Shown: positions 29,961-41,447, counted from the first letter of the stretch. The stretch: DNA of 64,000 nt from Torymus aiolomorphi (GCA_036365515.1 CM070874.1:209182297-209246296), one strand, 5' to 3'. The notes: a model not told the origin generated them from the sequence alone. Numbers and translations: made by a program.

Positions 29961-30107
29961 TTAACCTTTAGAGGACCGGAAAGCCAGTATACTGGCTCAA
30001 CCCATATTCGACACTTTACCCATGATGAATCCATGATATGAGATACATTTTTCATGAGTTTTCTATGGGGAATAGGGCAGCTCAAATCCCGGTCCTCTAA
30101 AGGTTAA
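29961..30107. mobile_element. TTAA-flanked MITE in satellite B, copy 9
   Basis: Same 147-bp element. It begins the partial C-D repeat. Confidence 0.85.
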
Positions 30108-31506
30108 GTACAAAAACTACAGATAATCATGGTTTCTCTCTTTTTTGCACGATTCCACGAACTTTTCACTATATTTTAGGAAAATATTGGTAAAAACAGT
30201 CATTTCTATCATAAAACTACGGTATTTAGAGAAAAACAACGAACCAAATCAAAATTTCCCGCGTTTGAATAACAAAAGTACTGCAAATATTTGCTTTCCC
30301 TGTTTTCTGCAGGATTCCACGCACATGTCACCCTATACTAGATGAATATTGGAAAAAAGTGGCGGAGTTAGTATAAAACTTAATTTCCAGATCATTAAGA
30401 GCAAAAAGTACTTTAAATCATGGATTTCCACGTTTTTTTACAGGATTCCACTCACGTTTCACCATATACTAGGTAAATATCGGTAAAAACAGGCATATTT
30501 AGTATAAAACTACATTATTTTGAGGAAAACGATGATAAGAATGCATATTTTCACTTGATTAAGTACAAAAAGTACAGATAATCGTGGTTTATCTTTTTCT
30601 GCAGTATTCCACGCACTTTTCGCCATAATTTAGGAAAATATTGGTAAAAACTGTCATATTTAGTATAAAACTTAATTTCCAGCCCATTAAGAGCAAAAAG
30701 TACTTTAACTCATGTTTTCCCAAGTTTTTTTACGGGATTCCATTCACATTTCACAATATACTAGATAAATATTGGTAAAAAAAGGCATATTTAGTATAAA
30801 ACTACTTTATTTTGAGGAAAACAATGATAAGAATGCATTTTTCCATCTTACTAAGTACAAAAAGTACAGATAATCATGGTTTCTCTTTATTTTACATGAT
30901 TCCACGAACTTTTCACTATATTTTAGAAAAATATTGGTAAAAACAGTCATTTCTATCATAAACCTACGTTATTTAGAGAGAAACAACGAAACAATTCAAA
31001 ATTTCCTGCGTTTGAATACCAAGAGTACTGAAAATAATTTTTTTCCCTGTTTTCTGCAGGATTCCACGCACATTTCACCATATATTAGGCATATATTGGA
31101 AAAAACTGGCATATTTAGTATAAAACTTAATTTTCAGCTCATTAAGAGCGAAAAGTACTTTAAATCATGGTTTTTCCCGTTTTTTGGACGGTTCCACGCA
31201 CTCTTGACTATATACAAGGAAAATATAGGTTATAACAGGCATTTTTCACCATATATTAGAAAAATATTGGTAAAAACAAGCATTTCTATCATAAACCTAC
31301 TTTATATTGATATAAACAATGAACCAAATCGAAATTTCCTTAGTTTCAATACTAAAAAATACGAAAATAAATTTTTTACCAGATTTTGCAGGATTCGACG
31401 CACATTTCACCATATACAACGTAAATATTGATAAAAACAGGTATATTTAGTATAAAACTACATTATTTTGAGGAAAACAATGATAAGAATGCATATTTCC
31501 ACCTTC

Positions 31507-31653
31507 TTAACCTTTAGAGGACCGGAAAGCCAGTATACTGGCTCAACCCATATTCGACACTTTACCCATGATGAATCCATGATATGAGATACATTTTTCA
31601 TGAGTTTTCTATGGGGAATAGGGCAGCTCAAATCCCGGTCCTCTAAAGGTTAA
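31507..31653. mobile_element. TTAA-flanked MITE in satellite B, copy 10
   Basis: Same 147-bp element at the homologous site, 1546 bp after copy 9. Confidence 0.85.
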
Positions 31654-33181
31654 GTACAAAAACTACAGATAATCATGGTTTCTCTCTTTTTTGCACGATT
31701 CCACGAACTTTTCACTATATTTTAGGAAAATATTGGTAAAAACAGTCATTTCTATCATAAAACTACGGTATTTAGAGAAAAACAACGAACCAAATCAAAA
31801 TTTCCCGCGTTTGAATAACAAAAGTACTGAAAATAATTTCTTTCCCTGTTTTCTGCAGGATTCCACGCACATGTCACCCTATCCTAGATGAATATTGGAA
31901 AAAAGTGGCGGAGTTAGTATAAAACTTAATTTCCAGATCATTAAGAGCAAAAAGTACTTCAAATCATGGATTTCCACGTTTTTTTACAGGATTCCACTCA
32001 CGTTTCACCATATACTAGGTAAATATCGGTAAAAACAGGCATATTTAGTATAAAACTACATTATTTTGAGGAAAACGATGATAAGAATGCATATTTCCAC
32101 TTTATTAAGTACAAAAAGTACAGATAATCGTGGTTTATCTTTTTCTGCAGTATTCCACGCACTTTTCGCCATAATTTAGGAAAATTTGGTAAAAACTGTC
32201 ATATTTAGTATAAAACTTAATTTCCAGCCCATTAAGAGCAAAAAGTACTTTAACTCATGTTTTCCCAAGTTTTTTACGGGATTCCACTCACATTTCACAA
32301 TATACTAGGTATATGTTGGTAAAAACAGGCATATTTAGTATAAAACTACTTTATTTTGAGGAAAACAATGATAAGAATGCATTTTTCCATCTTACTAAGT
32401 ACAAAAAGTACAGATAATCATGGTTTCTCTTTATTTTGCAGGTTTCCACGTACTTTTCACTATATTTTAGGAAAATATTGGTAAAAACAGTCATTTCTAT
32501 CATAAACCTACGTTATTTAGAGAAAAACGACGAACCAAATCAATATTTCCTGCGTTTGAATACCAGAAGTACCGAAAATAATTTTTTTCCCTGTTTTCTG
32601 CAGGATTCCACGCACATTTAACCCTATACTAGGTAAATATTGGAAAAAACTGGCATATTTAGTATAAAACTTAATTTCCAGAACATTAAGAGCAAAAAGT
32701 ACTTTAAATCATGGTTTTCCACGTTTTTGTACAGGATTCCACGCACATTTCACCATATATTAGGCATATATTGGAAAAAACTGGCATATTTTGTATAAAA
32801 CTTAATTTTCAGCTCATTAAGAGCGAAAAGTACTTTAAATCATGGTTTTTCCCGTTTTTTGTACGGTTCCACGCACTCTTGACTATATACAAGGAAAATA
32901 TAGGTTATAACAGGCATTTTTCACCATATATTAGAAAAATATTGGTAAAAACAAGCATTTCTATCATAAACCTACTTTATATTGATATAAACAATGAACC
33001 AAATCGAAATTTCCTTCGTTTCAATACTAAAAAATACGAAAATAAATTTTTTACCAGATTTTGCAGGATTCGACGCACATTTCACCATATACAACGTAAA
33101 TATTGATAAAAACAGGTATATTTAGTATAAAACTACATTATTTTGAGGAAAACAATGATAAGAATGCATATTTCCACCTTC

Positions 33182-33328
33182 TTAACCTATAGAGGACCGG
33201 AAAGCCAGTATACTGGCTCAACCCATATTCGACACTTTACCCATGATGAATCCATGATATGAGATACATTTTTCATGAGTTTTCTATGGGGAATAGGGCA
33301 GCTCAAATACCGGTCCTTTAAAGGTTAA
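33182..33328. mobile_element. TTAA-flanked MITE in satellite B, copy 11 (edge variant)
   Basis: Same 147-bp element but with private changes in both termini (ACCTATAGAGG on the left, CCTTTAAAGG on the right) and in its right flank (AACTACC). It is the copy nearest the right edge of the array, where homogenisation should be weakest. Confidence 0.83.
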
Positions 33329-34956
33329 CTACCAAAACTACAGATAATCATGGTTTCTTTCTTTTTGCACGATTCCACGAACTTTTCACTATATTTTAGG
33401 AAAATATTGGTAAAAACAGTCATTTCTATCATAAAACTACGGTATTTAGAGAAAAACAACGAACCAAATCAAAATTTCCCGCGTTTGAATAACAAAAGTA
33501 CTGAAAATATTTTCTTTCCCTGTTTTCTGCAGGATTCCACGCACATGTCACCCTATACTAGATGAATATTGGAAAAAAGTGGCGGAGTTAGTATAAAACT
33601 TAATTTCCAGATCATTAAGAGCAAAAAGTACTTTAAATCATGGATTTCCACGTTTTTTTACAGGATTCCACTCACGTTTCACCATATACTAGGTAAATAT
33701 CGGTAAAAACAGGCATATTTAGTATAAAACTACATTATTTTGAGGAAAACGATGATAAGAATGCATATTTTCACTTTATTAAGTACAAAAAGTACAGATA
33801 ATCGTGGTTTATCTTTTTCTGCAGTATTCCACGCACTTTTCGCCATAATTTAGGAAAATATTGGTAAAAACTGTCATATTTAGTATAAAACTTAATTTCC
33901 AGCCCATTAAGAGCAAAAAGTACTTTAACTCATGTTTTCCCAAGTTTTTTTACGGGATTCCATTCACATTTCACAATATACTAGATATATATTGGTAAAA
34001 ATAGGCATATTTAGTATAAAACTACTTTATTTTGAGGAAAACAATGATAAGAATGCATTTTTCCATCTTACTAAGTACAAAAAGTACAGATAATCATGGT
34101 TTCTCTTTATTTTACATGATTCCACGAACTTTTCACTATATTGTAGGAAAATATTGGTAAAAACAGTCATTTCTATCATAAACCTACGTTATTTAGAGAG
34201 AAACAACGAACCAATTCAAAATTTCCTGCGTTTGAATACCAAGAGTACTGAAAATAATTTTTTTCCCTGTTTTCTGCAGGATTCCACGCACATTTCACCA
34301 TATATTAGGCATATATTGGAAAAAACTGGCATATTTAGTATAAAACTTAATTTCCAGCTCATTAAGAGCAAAAAGTACTTTAAATCATGGTTTTTCCCGT
34401 TTTTTGTACGGTTCCACGCACTCTTGACTATATACGAGGAAAATATAGGTTATAACAGGCATTTTTCACCATATATTAGAAAAATATTGGTAAAAACAAG
34501 CATTTCTATCATAAACCTACTTTATATTGATATAAACTATGAACCAAATCGAAATTTCCTTCGTTTCAATACCAAAAAATACGAAAATAAATTTTTTACC
34601 AGATTTTTCTGGATTCCACGCACATTTCACCATATACTAGGTAAATATTGGTAAAAACAGGTATATTTAGTATAAAACTACATTATTTTGAGGAAAACAA
34701 TGATAAGAATGCATATTTCCACCTTATTAAGTACAAAAAGTACAGATAATCATGGTTTCTCTTTTTTTTGCATGATTCCACGAACTTTCCACTATATTTT
34801 AGGAAAATATTGGTAAAAGCAGTCATTTCTATCATAAACCTACGGTAGTTAGAGAAAAGCAACGAACCAAATCAAAATTTCCTGCGTTTGAATACCAAAA
34901 GTACTGAAAATAATTTTTTTCCCTGTTTTCTGCAGGATTCCACGCACATTTCACCC

Positions 34957-36140
34957 TACCCTTATAAAAATATCCTATAGAAAATCCTGTAGGAAATGCT
35001 ATAGGAAATCCTGTAGGCATTCCGTAGAAATCCTATAGGAATCCTATAGGATACTCTATAGGCAGTCCTATATGAAATTCTATATAGGAAGTTCTATAGG
35101 AAATCCTATGTGAATTTCGCGCTTTTCCTGTAGGAAATCCTATAGGAAATGCTATAGGAAATTTTGTAGGTAATTCTGTGGGAAAAACTGTAGACAATTT
35201 TACATGGAAAATCCTGCAGGTAATTCTGGAGTATTTTCGTGAAACGGTTTATACAGGTTTAGCATCTTATTTAGCGCTGTAACATCGCACAGAAGAATCA
35301 GTGGCAAACAGTCCTAGGTAAGGAGTTGCACCTAGGGACTGCCGTGCACGACTGCCAGCGCTTACCGATTAAGCCCAATGAGCTCAGATATCAAAATCAA
35401 GGTAATTCTTGTCACATTGACTCTCCGTAAAGTCGTTCAAACGGTTGAATCTCATGGCTTTACATACCCTCGCGGTTCCAATGTGTTTATGAGAGTCCCG
35501 ACTGCTGCGCTGCGCTGCGGCATGTGGTAGAAGCTTGCTTCTCCAGAGCATCGTATGTATGTTCGCTGCTATGCCGCTATGGGGCGCAGCAGTCGGGACT
35601 CTCATAAACACATTGGAACCGCGAGGGTATGTAAAGCCATAAGATTCAACCGTTTGAATGATTTTACGGAGAGTCAATGTGACAAGAATTACCTCGATTT
35701 TGATATCTGAGTTCATTGGGATTAATCGCTAAGCGCCGGCAGTCGTGCACGGCAGTCCCTAGGTGCAACTCCTTACCTAGGACTATTTGCCACTGATTTT
35801 GCTGTGCGATGTTACAGCGCTAAATAAGATGCTATACCTCTATAAACTGTGTTTTCACGAAAATACTCCAGAATTCCCTGCAGGATTTTCCATGTAAAAT
35901 TGTCTACAGTTTTTCCTACAGAATTACGTACAGAATTTCCTATAGGATTTCCTATAGGATTTCCTACAGGAAAAGCGCGAAATTCACATAGGATTTCCTA
36001 TAGAACTTCCTATATAGAATTTCATATAGGTCTGCCTATAGAGTATCCTATAGGATTCCTATAGGATTTCTACGGAATGCCTACAGGATTTCCTATAGCA
36101 TTTCCTACAGGATTTTCTATAGGATATTTTTATAAGGGTA
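34957..36140. mobile_element. 1.18-kb foldback element with TA target duplication
   Basis: The left arm (34959-35510) and right arm (35584-36138) are inverted near-copies of about 555 bp separated by a 73-bp loop. Ends are CCCTTATAAAAATATCC and its inverse, flanked by TA on both sides. The host subunit is continuous across the insertion as CACCC-TA-TACTAGG. TA duplication and long inverted termini suggest a non-autonomous Tc1/mariner-like foldback. Outer arm parts consist of many CCTATAGGAA-type short palindromes; inner parts are more GC-rich and unique. Reading frames across the loop are palindrome artefacts. Confidence 0.85.
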
Positions 36141-36284
36141 TACTAGGTAAATATTGGAAAAAACTGGCAGATTTAGTATAAAACTTAATTTCCAGATCAT
36201 TATGAGCAAAAAGTACTTTAAATCATGGTTTTCCACGTTTTTTTACAGGATTCCACTCTCATTTCACCATATACTAGGTAAATA
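36139..36284. repeat. Satellite B remnant between two elements
   Basis: A single satellite B stretch continues from TATACTAGGTAAATATTGG to ATACTAGGTAAATA and is then cut by the next TA-CCCTTA element end. It proves that the foldback at 34959 inserted inside the array and was not its natural boundary. Confidence 0.85.
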
Positions 36285-38010
36285 CCCTTACGAAAAAATC
36301 CTGCAGAAAATCCTGTAAAAAATTCTGCATGATATCCTATAGGAATCCTTTAAGAATTTCTGTAGATAATCGTGCAGAAAATTCTACAGGAACTTCTGTA
36401 GAAAATTCTACATGTATTTGCACGTTTTTCTACAGGAAACTCAACAAATAATTCTGTAGAATATGTCTGAAGGAAAATCTTGCTGAAAATCGGGCAGGGA
36501 ATTACGCGATAAATTCTATTTAAATCCTGCAGAAAATCCTGTAGGAAATCCTGCAGGATATCCTGCATGAAATCCTGCAAATAATTCTGTAGAAAATGTC
36601 TGTAGGAAATCTTGCTGAAAATCGGTCAGAGAATAGCGCGATAAATTCTATTTAGATCCTGCAGAAAATCCTGTAGAAAATCCTGCAAATAATTCTGTAG
36701 AAAATGTCTGTAGGAAAATTTCGCTGAAAATCGGGCAGAAAATCGCACGATGAATTTCTATTCAAATCCTGCATGATATTCTGCAAATAATTCTGTAGAA
36801 AATGTCTGTAGGAAATCTTGCTGAAAATCGGGTGGAGAATAGCGCAATAAATTCTATTTAAATCCTGCAGAAAATCTTGTAGGAAATCCTGTCAATAATT
36901 CTGTAGAAAATGTCTGTATGAAATCTTGCTGAAAATCGGGCGGGGAATCGCGCGATAAATTCTATTTAAATCCTGCAGGAAATCCTGCAGAAAATCTTGC
37001 ATGATATTCTGCAAATAATTCTGTAGAAAATGTCTGTAGGAAATCTTGCTATAAATCGAACAGGGAATCGCGCGATAAATTCTATTTAAATCCTGCAGGA
37101 AATCCTCTAGGAAATCCTGCATGAAATTCTGCAAATAATTCTGTAGAAAATGTCTGTAGGAAATCTTGCTGAAAATCGGGTGGAGAATAGCGCAATAAAT
37201 TCTATTTAAATCCTGCAGAAAATCCTGTAGGAAATCCTGTCAATAATTTTGTAGAAAATGTCTGTAGGAAATCTTGCTGAAAATTGGGTGGAGAATAGCG
37301 CGATAAATTCTATTTAAATCCTGTAGAAAATCCTGCAGGAAATCCTGTAGGATATCCCGCAGGAAATCCTGTAGAAAATTCTATAGGAAATTCTGTAGGA
37401 GATTTTTCTGTTAATTTTGTACGAAATCTAGCATGAAATTAAGTAGAAATTATATATAAAATTCTGTAGAAAACTTTTGGGAAATTGTGCAGGAAATTAT
37501 GCAGAAAATTCTGAAGGGAACTCTGCAGTAAATTGTACAGACATTCGTGTAGGGAACAGCAGAAATGATGCACGAAATCCTAGTAAATCTGTAGGAGAGT
37601 TTGCGGAAAATTCTATAGAAAATCGGGCAGAAAGTTTCTTGAAATTTCAGTTATAATCATGTAGGAAATCGTGTAGAAAATCCTGTAGGAAATGGTGTAG
37701 GAGATTTTGCAGTAGATTTTGCATGACATCTAGCATAAACATGAGTGGAAAATTATACATGCAATTCTGTAGAAAAACTTTCAGGAAATTGTGCAGGGAA
37801 TCGTGCAAAAAATTCTCTTTAAATCCTACTTTAAAGTCTGCAGGAAATTCTGCAGAAATTCGTTCAAGGGATGGATAAGGTAAAATTTTGTGGGAATCCT
37901 GCAGATAATCCCGTAGGTAAGTCTGTAGGGTGTCCTGCAGAAAATTCTACAGGCAATCCGTTATAAAATTGCGAAAAGAATTCTATGTTGAACTCTGTAA
38001 GGAATGCTAT
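36285..38010. repeat. CTGCAGGA-type minisatellite derived from a second foldback element
   Basis: It begins CCCTTACGAAAAAATCC directly after a TA, like the end of the foldback at 34959. It is dominated by 11-12-bp variations of AAATCCTGCAGG / AAATCCTGTAGG. From about 36445 to 37350 these are organised into eight tandem units of about 98-133 bp, each starting CAAATAATTCTGTAG and containing TCTTGCTGAAAATCGGG. From 37350 to 38010 the pattern decays and no matching right terminus is found. Open frames here are repeat artefacts. Confidence 0.75.
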
Positions 38011-38350
38011 AGAAGGTTTACTATGAGGCTGAAGTTTACAGCGTTCGACTCAAGCACTTAGCAATAGAATTTTTTTTTTTTTAATTTAGTGATTCGATTT
38101 TGTTGGATATACTATATAAAAACGCGAAAAATAGTAAAAGCAGTAATTTCAGTGTATATTTGTTGCAACGGGGTGGATTTGGCAAGGTTTACTGGTGCTT
38201 AAAATTGTCAAGGGATGCGCTGGACCTCGCAATGTCCTCGGTGCTCACCTTGACTCTCTATCACTTGGGTCGTAGGCTCAGCAGCAAGCCTCCCAGCGCA
38301 GTCTGTCAAGTTCCCAGTCGCGCTGAGAAAGGATAGAGCGGGTCTTCCCT
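38011..38350. other. Unassigned segment
   Basis: A T-run near 38070 is followed by AT-rich sequence and a GC-richer patch at about 38210-38345. No gene or repeat family is recognised; open frames in it are short and without motifs. Confidence 0.4.
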
Positions 38351-38362
38351 GAGAGAGAGAGA

Positions 38363-38436
<74 letters not shown>
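38351..38436. repeat. (GA)n microsatellite
   Basis: An 86-bp run of GA dinucleotides with one GGGA interruption near the left end. Leucine-serine open frames on the minus strand come from the repeat. Confidence 0.97.
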
Positions 38437-38439
<3 letters not shown>

Positions 38440-38611
38440 CGCAGATAATCTGGACGTATAAATAAGTATATAATGAAGAGCACATAATCAAGAAATTCAT
38501 CTCGCGTAAATGACCCTATACTCCACTCATTTTTTTCACAAAGGCCTTTAAATATGATGACTAAAGAAAAGAAAATTTCAAAGTTAAATCCCAAGTCCGG
38601 GAACTATCCTA

Positions 38612-38863
38612 CACTCAACTCAAAAGTGTGAAATCTGGAAGTAAAAAGATTAAAATTATCATTTCACGCTTTATTAAGATTAATTTTATTCAGTTCACAC
38701 TTTTGACGAATATTAAATGTGTTTGTATACAAATGATATCCATACAATGATATGTACATTGGATTTGTCAAAAGTGTGCACTAATGAAATTAATCTTTAT
38801 AAAGTGTGAAACGAGAATTTTAATGTTTTTACTTCCATATTTCACACTTTTGAGTTTAGAGTG
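38612..38863. mobile_element. 252-bp hairpin MITE
   Basis: The ends are inverted copies: CACTCAACTCAAAAGTGTGA on the left and TTCACACTTTTGAGTTTAGA then GTG on the right. Complementarity continues inward through AAGATTAATTTT and AAATTAATCTTT, and a second ACACTTTTGAC inverted pair sits near the loop. No coding capacity; the superfamily is not determined. Confidence 0.75.
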
Positions 38864-39499
38864 ATAATGGCGCAAAGACGAGAGACTGACGAAAAACTGA
38901 AAGAAAATTTCTTTTTCCAAAATTAAACTGTTACACCCAACCCCCAAATCAGGAGCAAACTCGTACGTACGTATTTACGTAGAACTGACATGTTAATGAA
39001 ATTTTAATTCTTGATATCTGCGCCAATACTGCGTTATTTTGCATTAAAAAATGCTATACTTCATCAGGTGGCTCCGGCGCGCTGGGCCGTATCATTAAGA
39101 GGTTCTTTGGGATGCATTGCATTTTTACTTAGAGAATCGATCAAATTGCAATAAAAACAGTTCATAATAAGTTATAAGTACTCTTATCTATATTTAATTA
39201 TCCCACAATATAAAAAATAAAAAATTTGTTCATCACTATTGATCTAAGTACTACGGCCCTCGGAGTATATCTTATACACAGGAAGTACGGTTTTTCACTT
39301 TATAAATAAAGGTTTCTTTAAAATTTTTGTCGATCGTCATTTTTCAATACATCATTGTAAACTTTAGATTTTTGAACTCGTACTACGAAATTTAATACTC
39401 GAAAACGGTACTTCTCCCATAAGAGCCTATAATAAAAGTACGAATTTCAAACTTTTTTCTTTTTCATTCATTTGGTGACCTTACGTTGGATACATACCA
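38864..39499. other. AT-rich unassigned interval
   Basis: No gene, RNA or clear repeat is recognised. A small GC-rich patch near 39070-39110 and scattered short palindromes (ACGTACGTACGT) are the only landmarks. Confidence 0.4.
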
Positions 39500-40196
39500 T
39501 TAAGGTGGTCTTACACCTATAGGTCTCTCTAGACAAAATTACCTAAAAAATGATAGAAATATTATTATAATATAATAATGAAGATATATTGTAAATATAT
39601 CTTATTTTGAATAAAATGAGCCAAGGCAGAAGTCCTTAAACTCATTTTATCCTCAATTATAGCATTTTAAGCATTTTCAAGAAAAAAAAATTGGTCGTAA
39701 CTTTTCTCTGAGACCGCATGATAGATTTTCATGGGACCAAGTGCAAATTGTTCTTAATTTTTGTAGTTATGGACCTAAAAGTTGCAATTTTAAGGTTTTT
39801 ATGTGTAAGTACCTTTTCTATACTAAAAACCCTAAAACTTAAAAAATAATGGAAAAAATTATTACAAAAAATCAATTTTTGCCATAAAAAATGTAATAAG
39901 ACATAAAACCCTTAAAATTGCAACTCTTAGGCCCATAACTACATAAATTAAGAACAATTTGCACTTGGTCCCATGAAAATCCATCATCCGGACTCAGAGA
40001 AACGTTACGACAAACTGTTTTTTTGAAAATGCTGTAACTGAGGATAAAATGTGTTTAAGGACATCTACCTTGGCTTATTTTATTCAAAATAAGTTATATT
40101 TACAATATATTTTTATTATTTTATTATAATAATATTTTTTATCATTTTTTTAAATAATTTTGGTCAGAAAGGCCTACAGGTGTAAGACCGCCTTAA
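39500..40196. mobile_element. 697-bp TTAA-flanked foldback element
   Basis: The ends are TTAAGGTGGTCTTACACCT and its inverse (AGGTGTAAGACCGCCTTAA), with TTAA at both borders. Arms of about 330 bp are near-inverted copies meeting around 39850. The inner arm holds TTTTCATGGGACC followed by TGTAGTTATGG, a block shared with the element at 40387 and with a degenerate one at about 52060. No protein is encoded. TTAA borders suggest piggyBac-type mobilisation; TA insertion cannot be excluded. Confidence 0.75.
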
Positions 40197-40386
40197 ATAG
40201 CTTGAGATTTCATTTTTCAATTCAGATTTTTATTTTTTGATTCTTATGTATTTAAGAAACGCCGGAACCACCATAAGATATTCCCTATTCGCATAAACTT
40301 GATCTGGTTGTGTCAAATATAAAAAAAAAATATTATACGCACCACGGAAGATAATAAAGAATGTGTATTTTTCTCGGCGAATGTCC

Positions 40387-41074
40387 TTAAGGGGGTCTTA
40401 TACCTAGTGGCTTTTGAGGTCAAAATCAGCTTAAAAAAAAGAAAAATGTAGTCTAAGCTCTATGCTATATTATATACTATAAATATACACTATTTCTAAT
40501 AAAATGGCCCAAAATATAATATCTGTAGCACTTTTTACTCAGAGATATAGCATTTTCAATTTTTTGGCTTTGGCGTAACTTTTTGAAAAAAGTATTCGAA
40601 GGATTTTCATGAGACGGAGCCTAAATTTCTTGAAATTTATGTAGTTATGGCCCGAAGAGTTGGAAATATGAAATATATTTTATTAAATAATTTTAAAATC
40701 TTAAAAACCACAAAAAATCATAAAAACTGATAAAATTCAGCAATTAAAAGTGAGTTTTAGCATTTTAAAATTATTTAATAAAATATATTTCATATTTCCA
40801 ACTCTTCGGGCCATAACTACATAAATTTCAAGAAATTTAGGCTCCGTCTCATGAAAATCCTTCGAATACTTTTTTCAAAAAGTTACGCCAAAGCCAAAAA
40901 ATTGAAAATGCTATATCTCTGAGTAAAAAGTGCTACAGATATTATATCTTGGGCCATTTTATTAGAAATAGTGTATATTTATAGTATATAATATAGCATA
41001 GAGCTTAGACTACATTTTTCTTTTTTTTAAGCTGATTTTGACCTCAAAAGCCACTAGGTATAAGACCCCCTTAA
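40387..41074. mobile_element. 688-bp TTAA-flanked near-perfect palindrome
   Basis: The ends are TTAAGGGGGTCTTATACC and its inverse, with TTAA at both borders. The arms are almost identical inverted copies over about 330 bp each, around a short centre near 40730. It shares terminal sequence logic (TTAAGG-GGTCTTA) and the internal TTTTCATGAGAC then TGTAGTTATGG block with the element at 39500. Its near-perfect arms suggest a more recent insertion. Confidence 0.8.
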
Positions 41075-41226
41075 GGGGTGAAAAATGGTGAAAAAATCAA
41101 TTTTTTTTTATTTCATTTTTCGATTGTATATGTTGTTTCGAACCTAAAAAAAAATTGGTGATTGGATATTAAAAATATTTATAGTGGTATGGATCAAAAT
41201 ACAAAAAGGGTGTTCTGTAGCCAGAG

Positions 41227-41292
41227 ACCGGTTTCGACCTTCTTGGGTCTCGTCAGGTAAACGTATGCATTTCCTGCCAATTCACGACCGGT
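41227..41292 (-). ncRNA. Hammerhead ribozyme motif
   Basis: Read on the minus strand, all invariant core positions of a hammerhead are present. ACCGGUC (41292-41286) ends in the UC cleavage dinucleotide. Stem I pairs GUGAAU (41285-41280) with GUUUAC (41262-41257), including G-U wobbles. CUGACGA (41256-41250) fits the CUGANGA core. Stem II is GACC/GGUC around loop CAAGAA. GAAA (41235-41232) is followed by CCGGU, which pairs with the 5' ACCGG to make a 6-bp stem III. The ends open in stem III. Hammerheads are known from Penelope-like elements, retrozymes and some satellites; which parent element this belongs to is not visible. Cleavage activity is inferred, not shown. Confidence 0.82.
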
Positions 41293-41365
41293 TTTTGTGT
41301 TTTTAAAGCTGATTGATTGCATTTATTTAAAGAATTGATTTATTGATTAAAATAAATTTTATTAG

Positions 41366-41378
41366 AAAAAAAAAAAAA

Positions 41379-41443
<65 letters not shown>
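41366..41443. repeat. Poly-A plus (TAA)n microsatellite
   Basis: A 15-base A-run is followed by about 21 TAA trinucleotides. It lies about 75 bp upstream (minus strand sense) of the hammerhead motif and could be the tail of a retroposed element, but that is inference. Confidence 0.95.

Positions 41444-41447
<4 letters not shown>

Larger units (their letters stand above)
29961..33181. repeat. Satellite B partial higher-order unit (C-D only), third copy
   Basis: Two sub-blocks of 1546 and 1675 bp match sub-blocks C and D of the preceding 7.8-kb units at an offset of about 3,219 bp. The A and B sub-blocks are missing, so the array also exchanges in a 3.2-kb register. Confidence 0.85.
9743..34956. 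repeat. Satellite B: 25-kb array with complex higher-order structure
   Basis: Tandem subunits of about 129-165 bp share the block GATTCCACGCACATTTCACC, then ATACTAGGTAAATATTGG and CAGGCATATTTAGTATAAAA. Three variants alternate: about 130 bp with CCAGCTCATTAAGAGC, about 162 bp with GAGGAAAACAATGATAAG, and about 160 bp with CATAAACCTACGTTATTTAG. They are combined into higher-order units of 1.5-2.3 kb that are themselves duplicated. Many 60-167-codon open frames occur, but they repeat with the DNA period and are not genes. A short remnant continues at 36139-36284 beyond an inserted foldback element. Confidence 0.95.

Noticed and set aside
9645..34654. Dozens of 60-167-codon open frames with recurring peptides in satellite B
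   Set aside because: They recur with the DNA repeat period on both strands and overlap each other. They lack Kozak, promoter or domain evidence, and low stop density in one frame is inherited by every copy.
35384..35716. 110-codon minus-strand open frame
   Set aside because: It spans the loop and both arms of the 1.18-kb foldback and reads the palindrome through; no domain is present.
36350..37134. Open frames with QDFLQDFLQD-type repeats
   Set aside because: They are translations of the AAATCCTGCAGG minisatellite.
38208..38594. Leu-Ser-rich open frames on the minus strand
   Set aside because: They come from reading through the (GA)n microsatellite.
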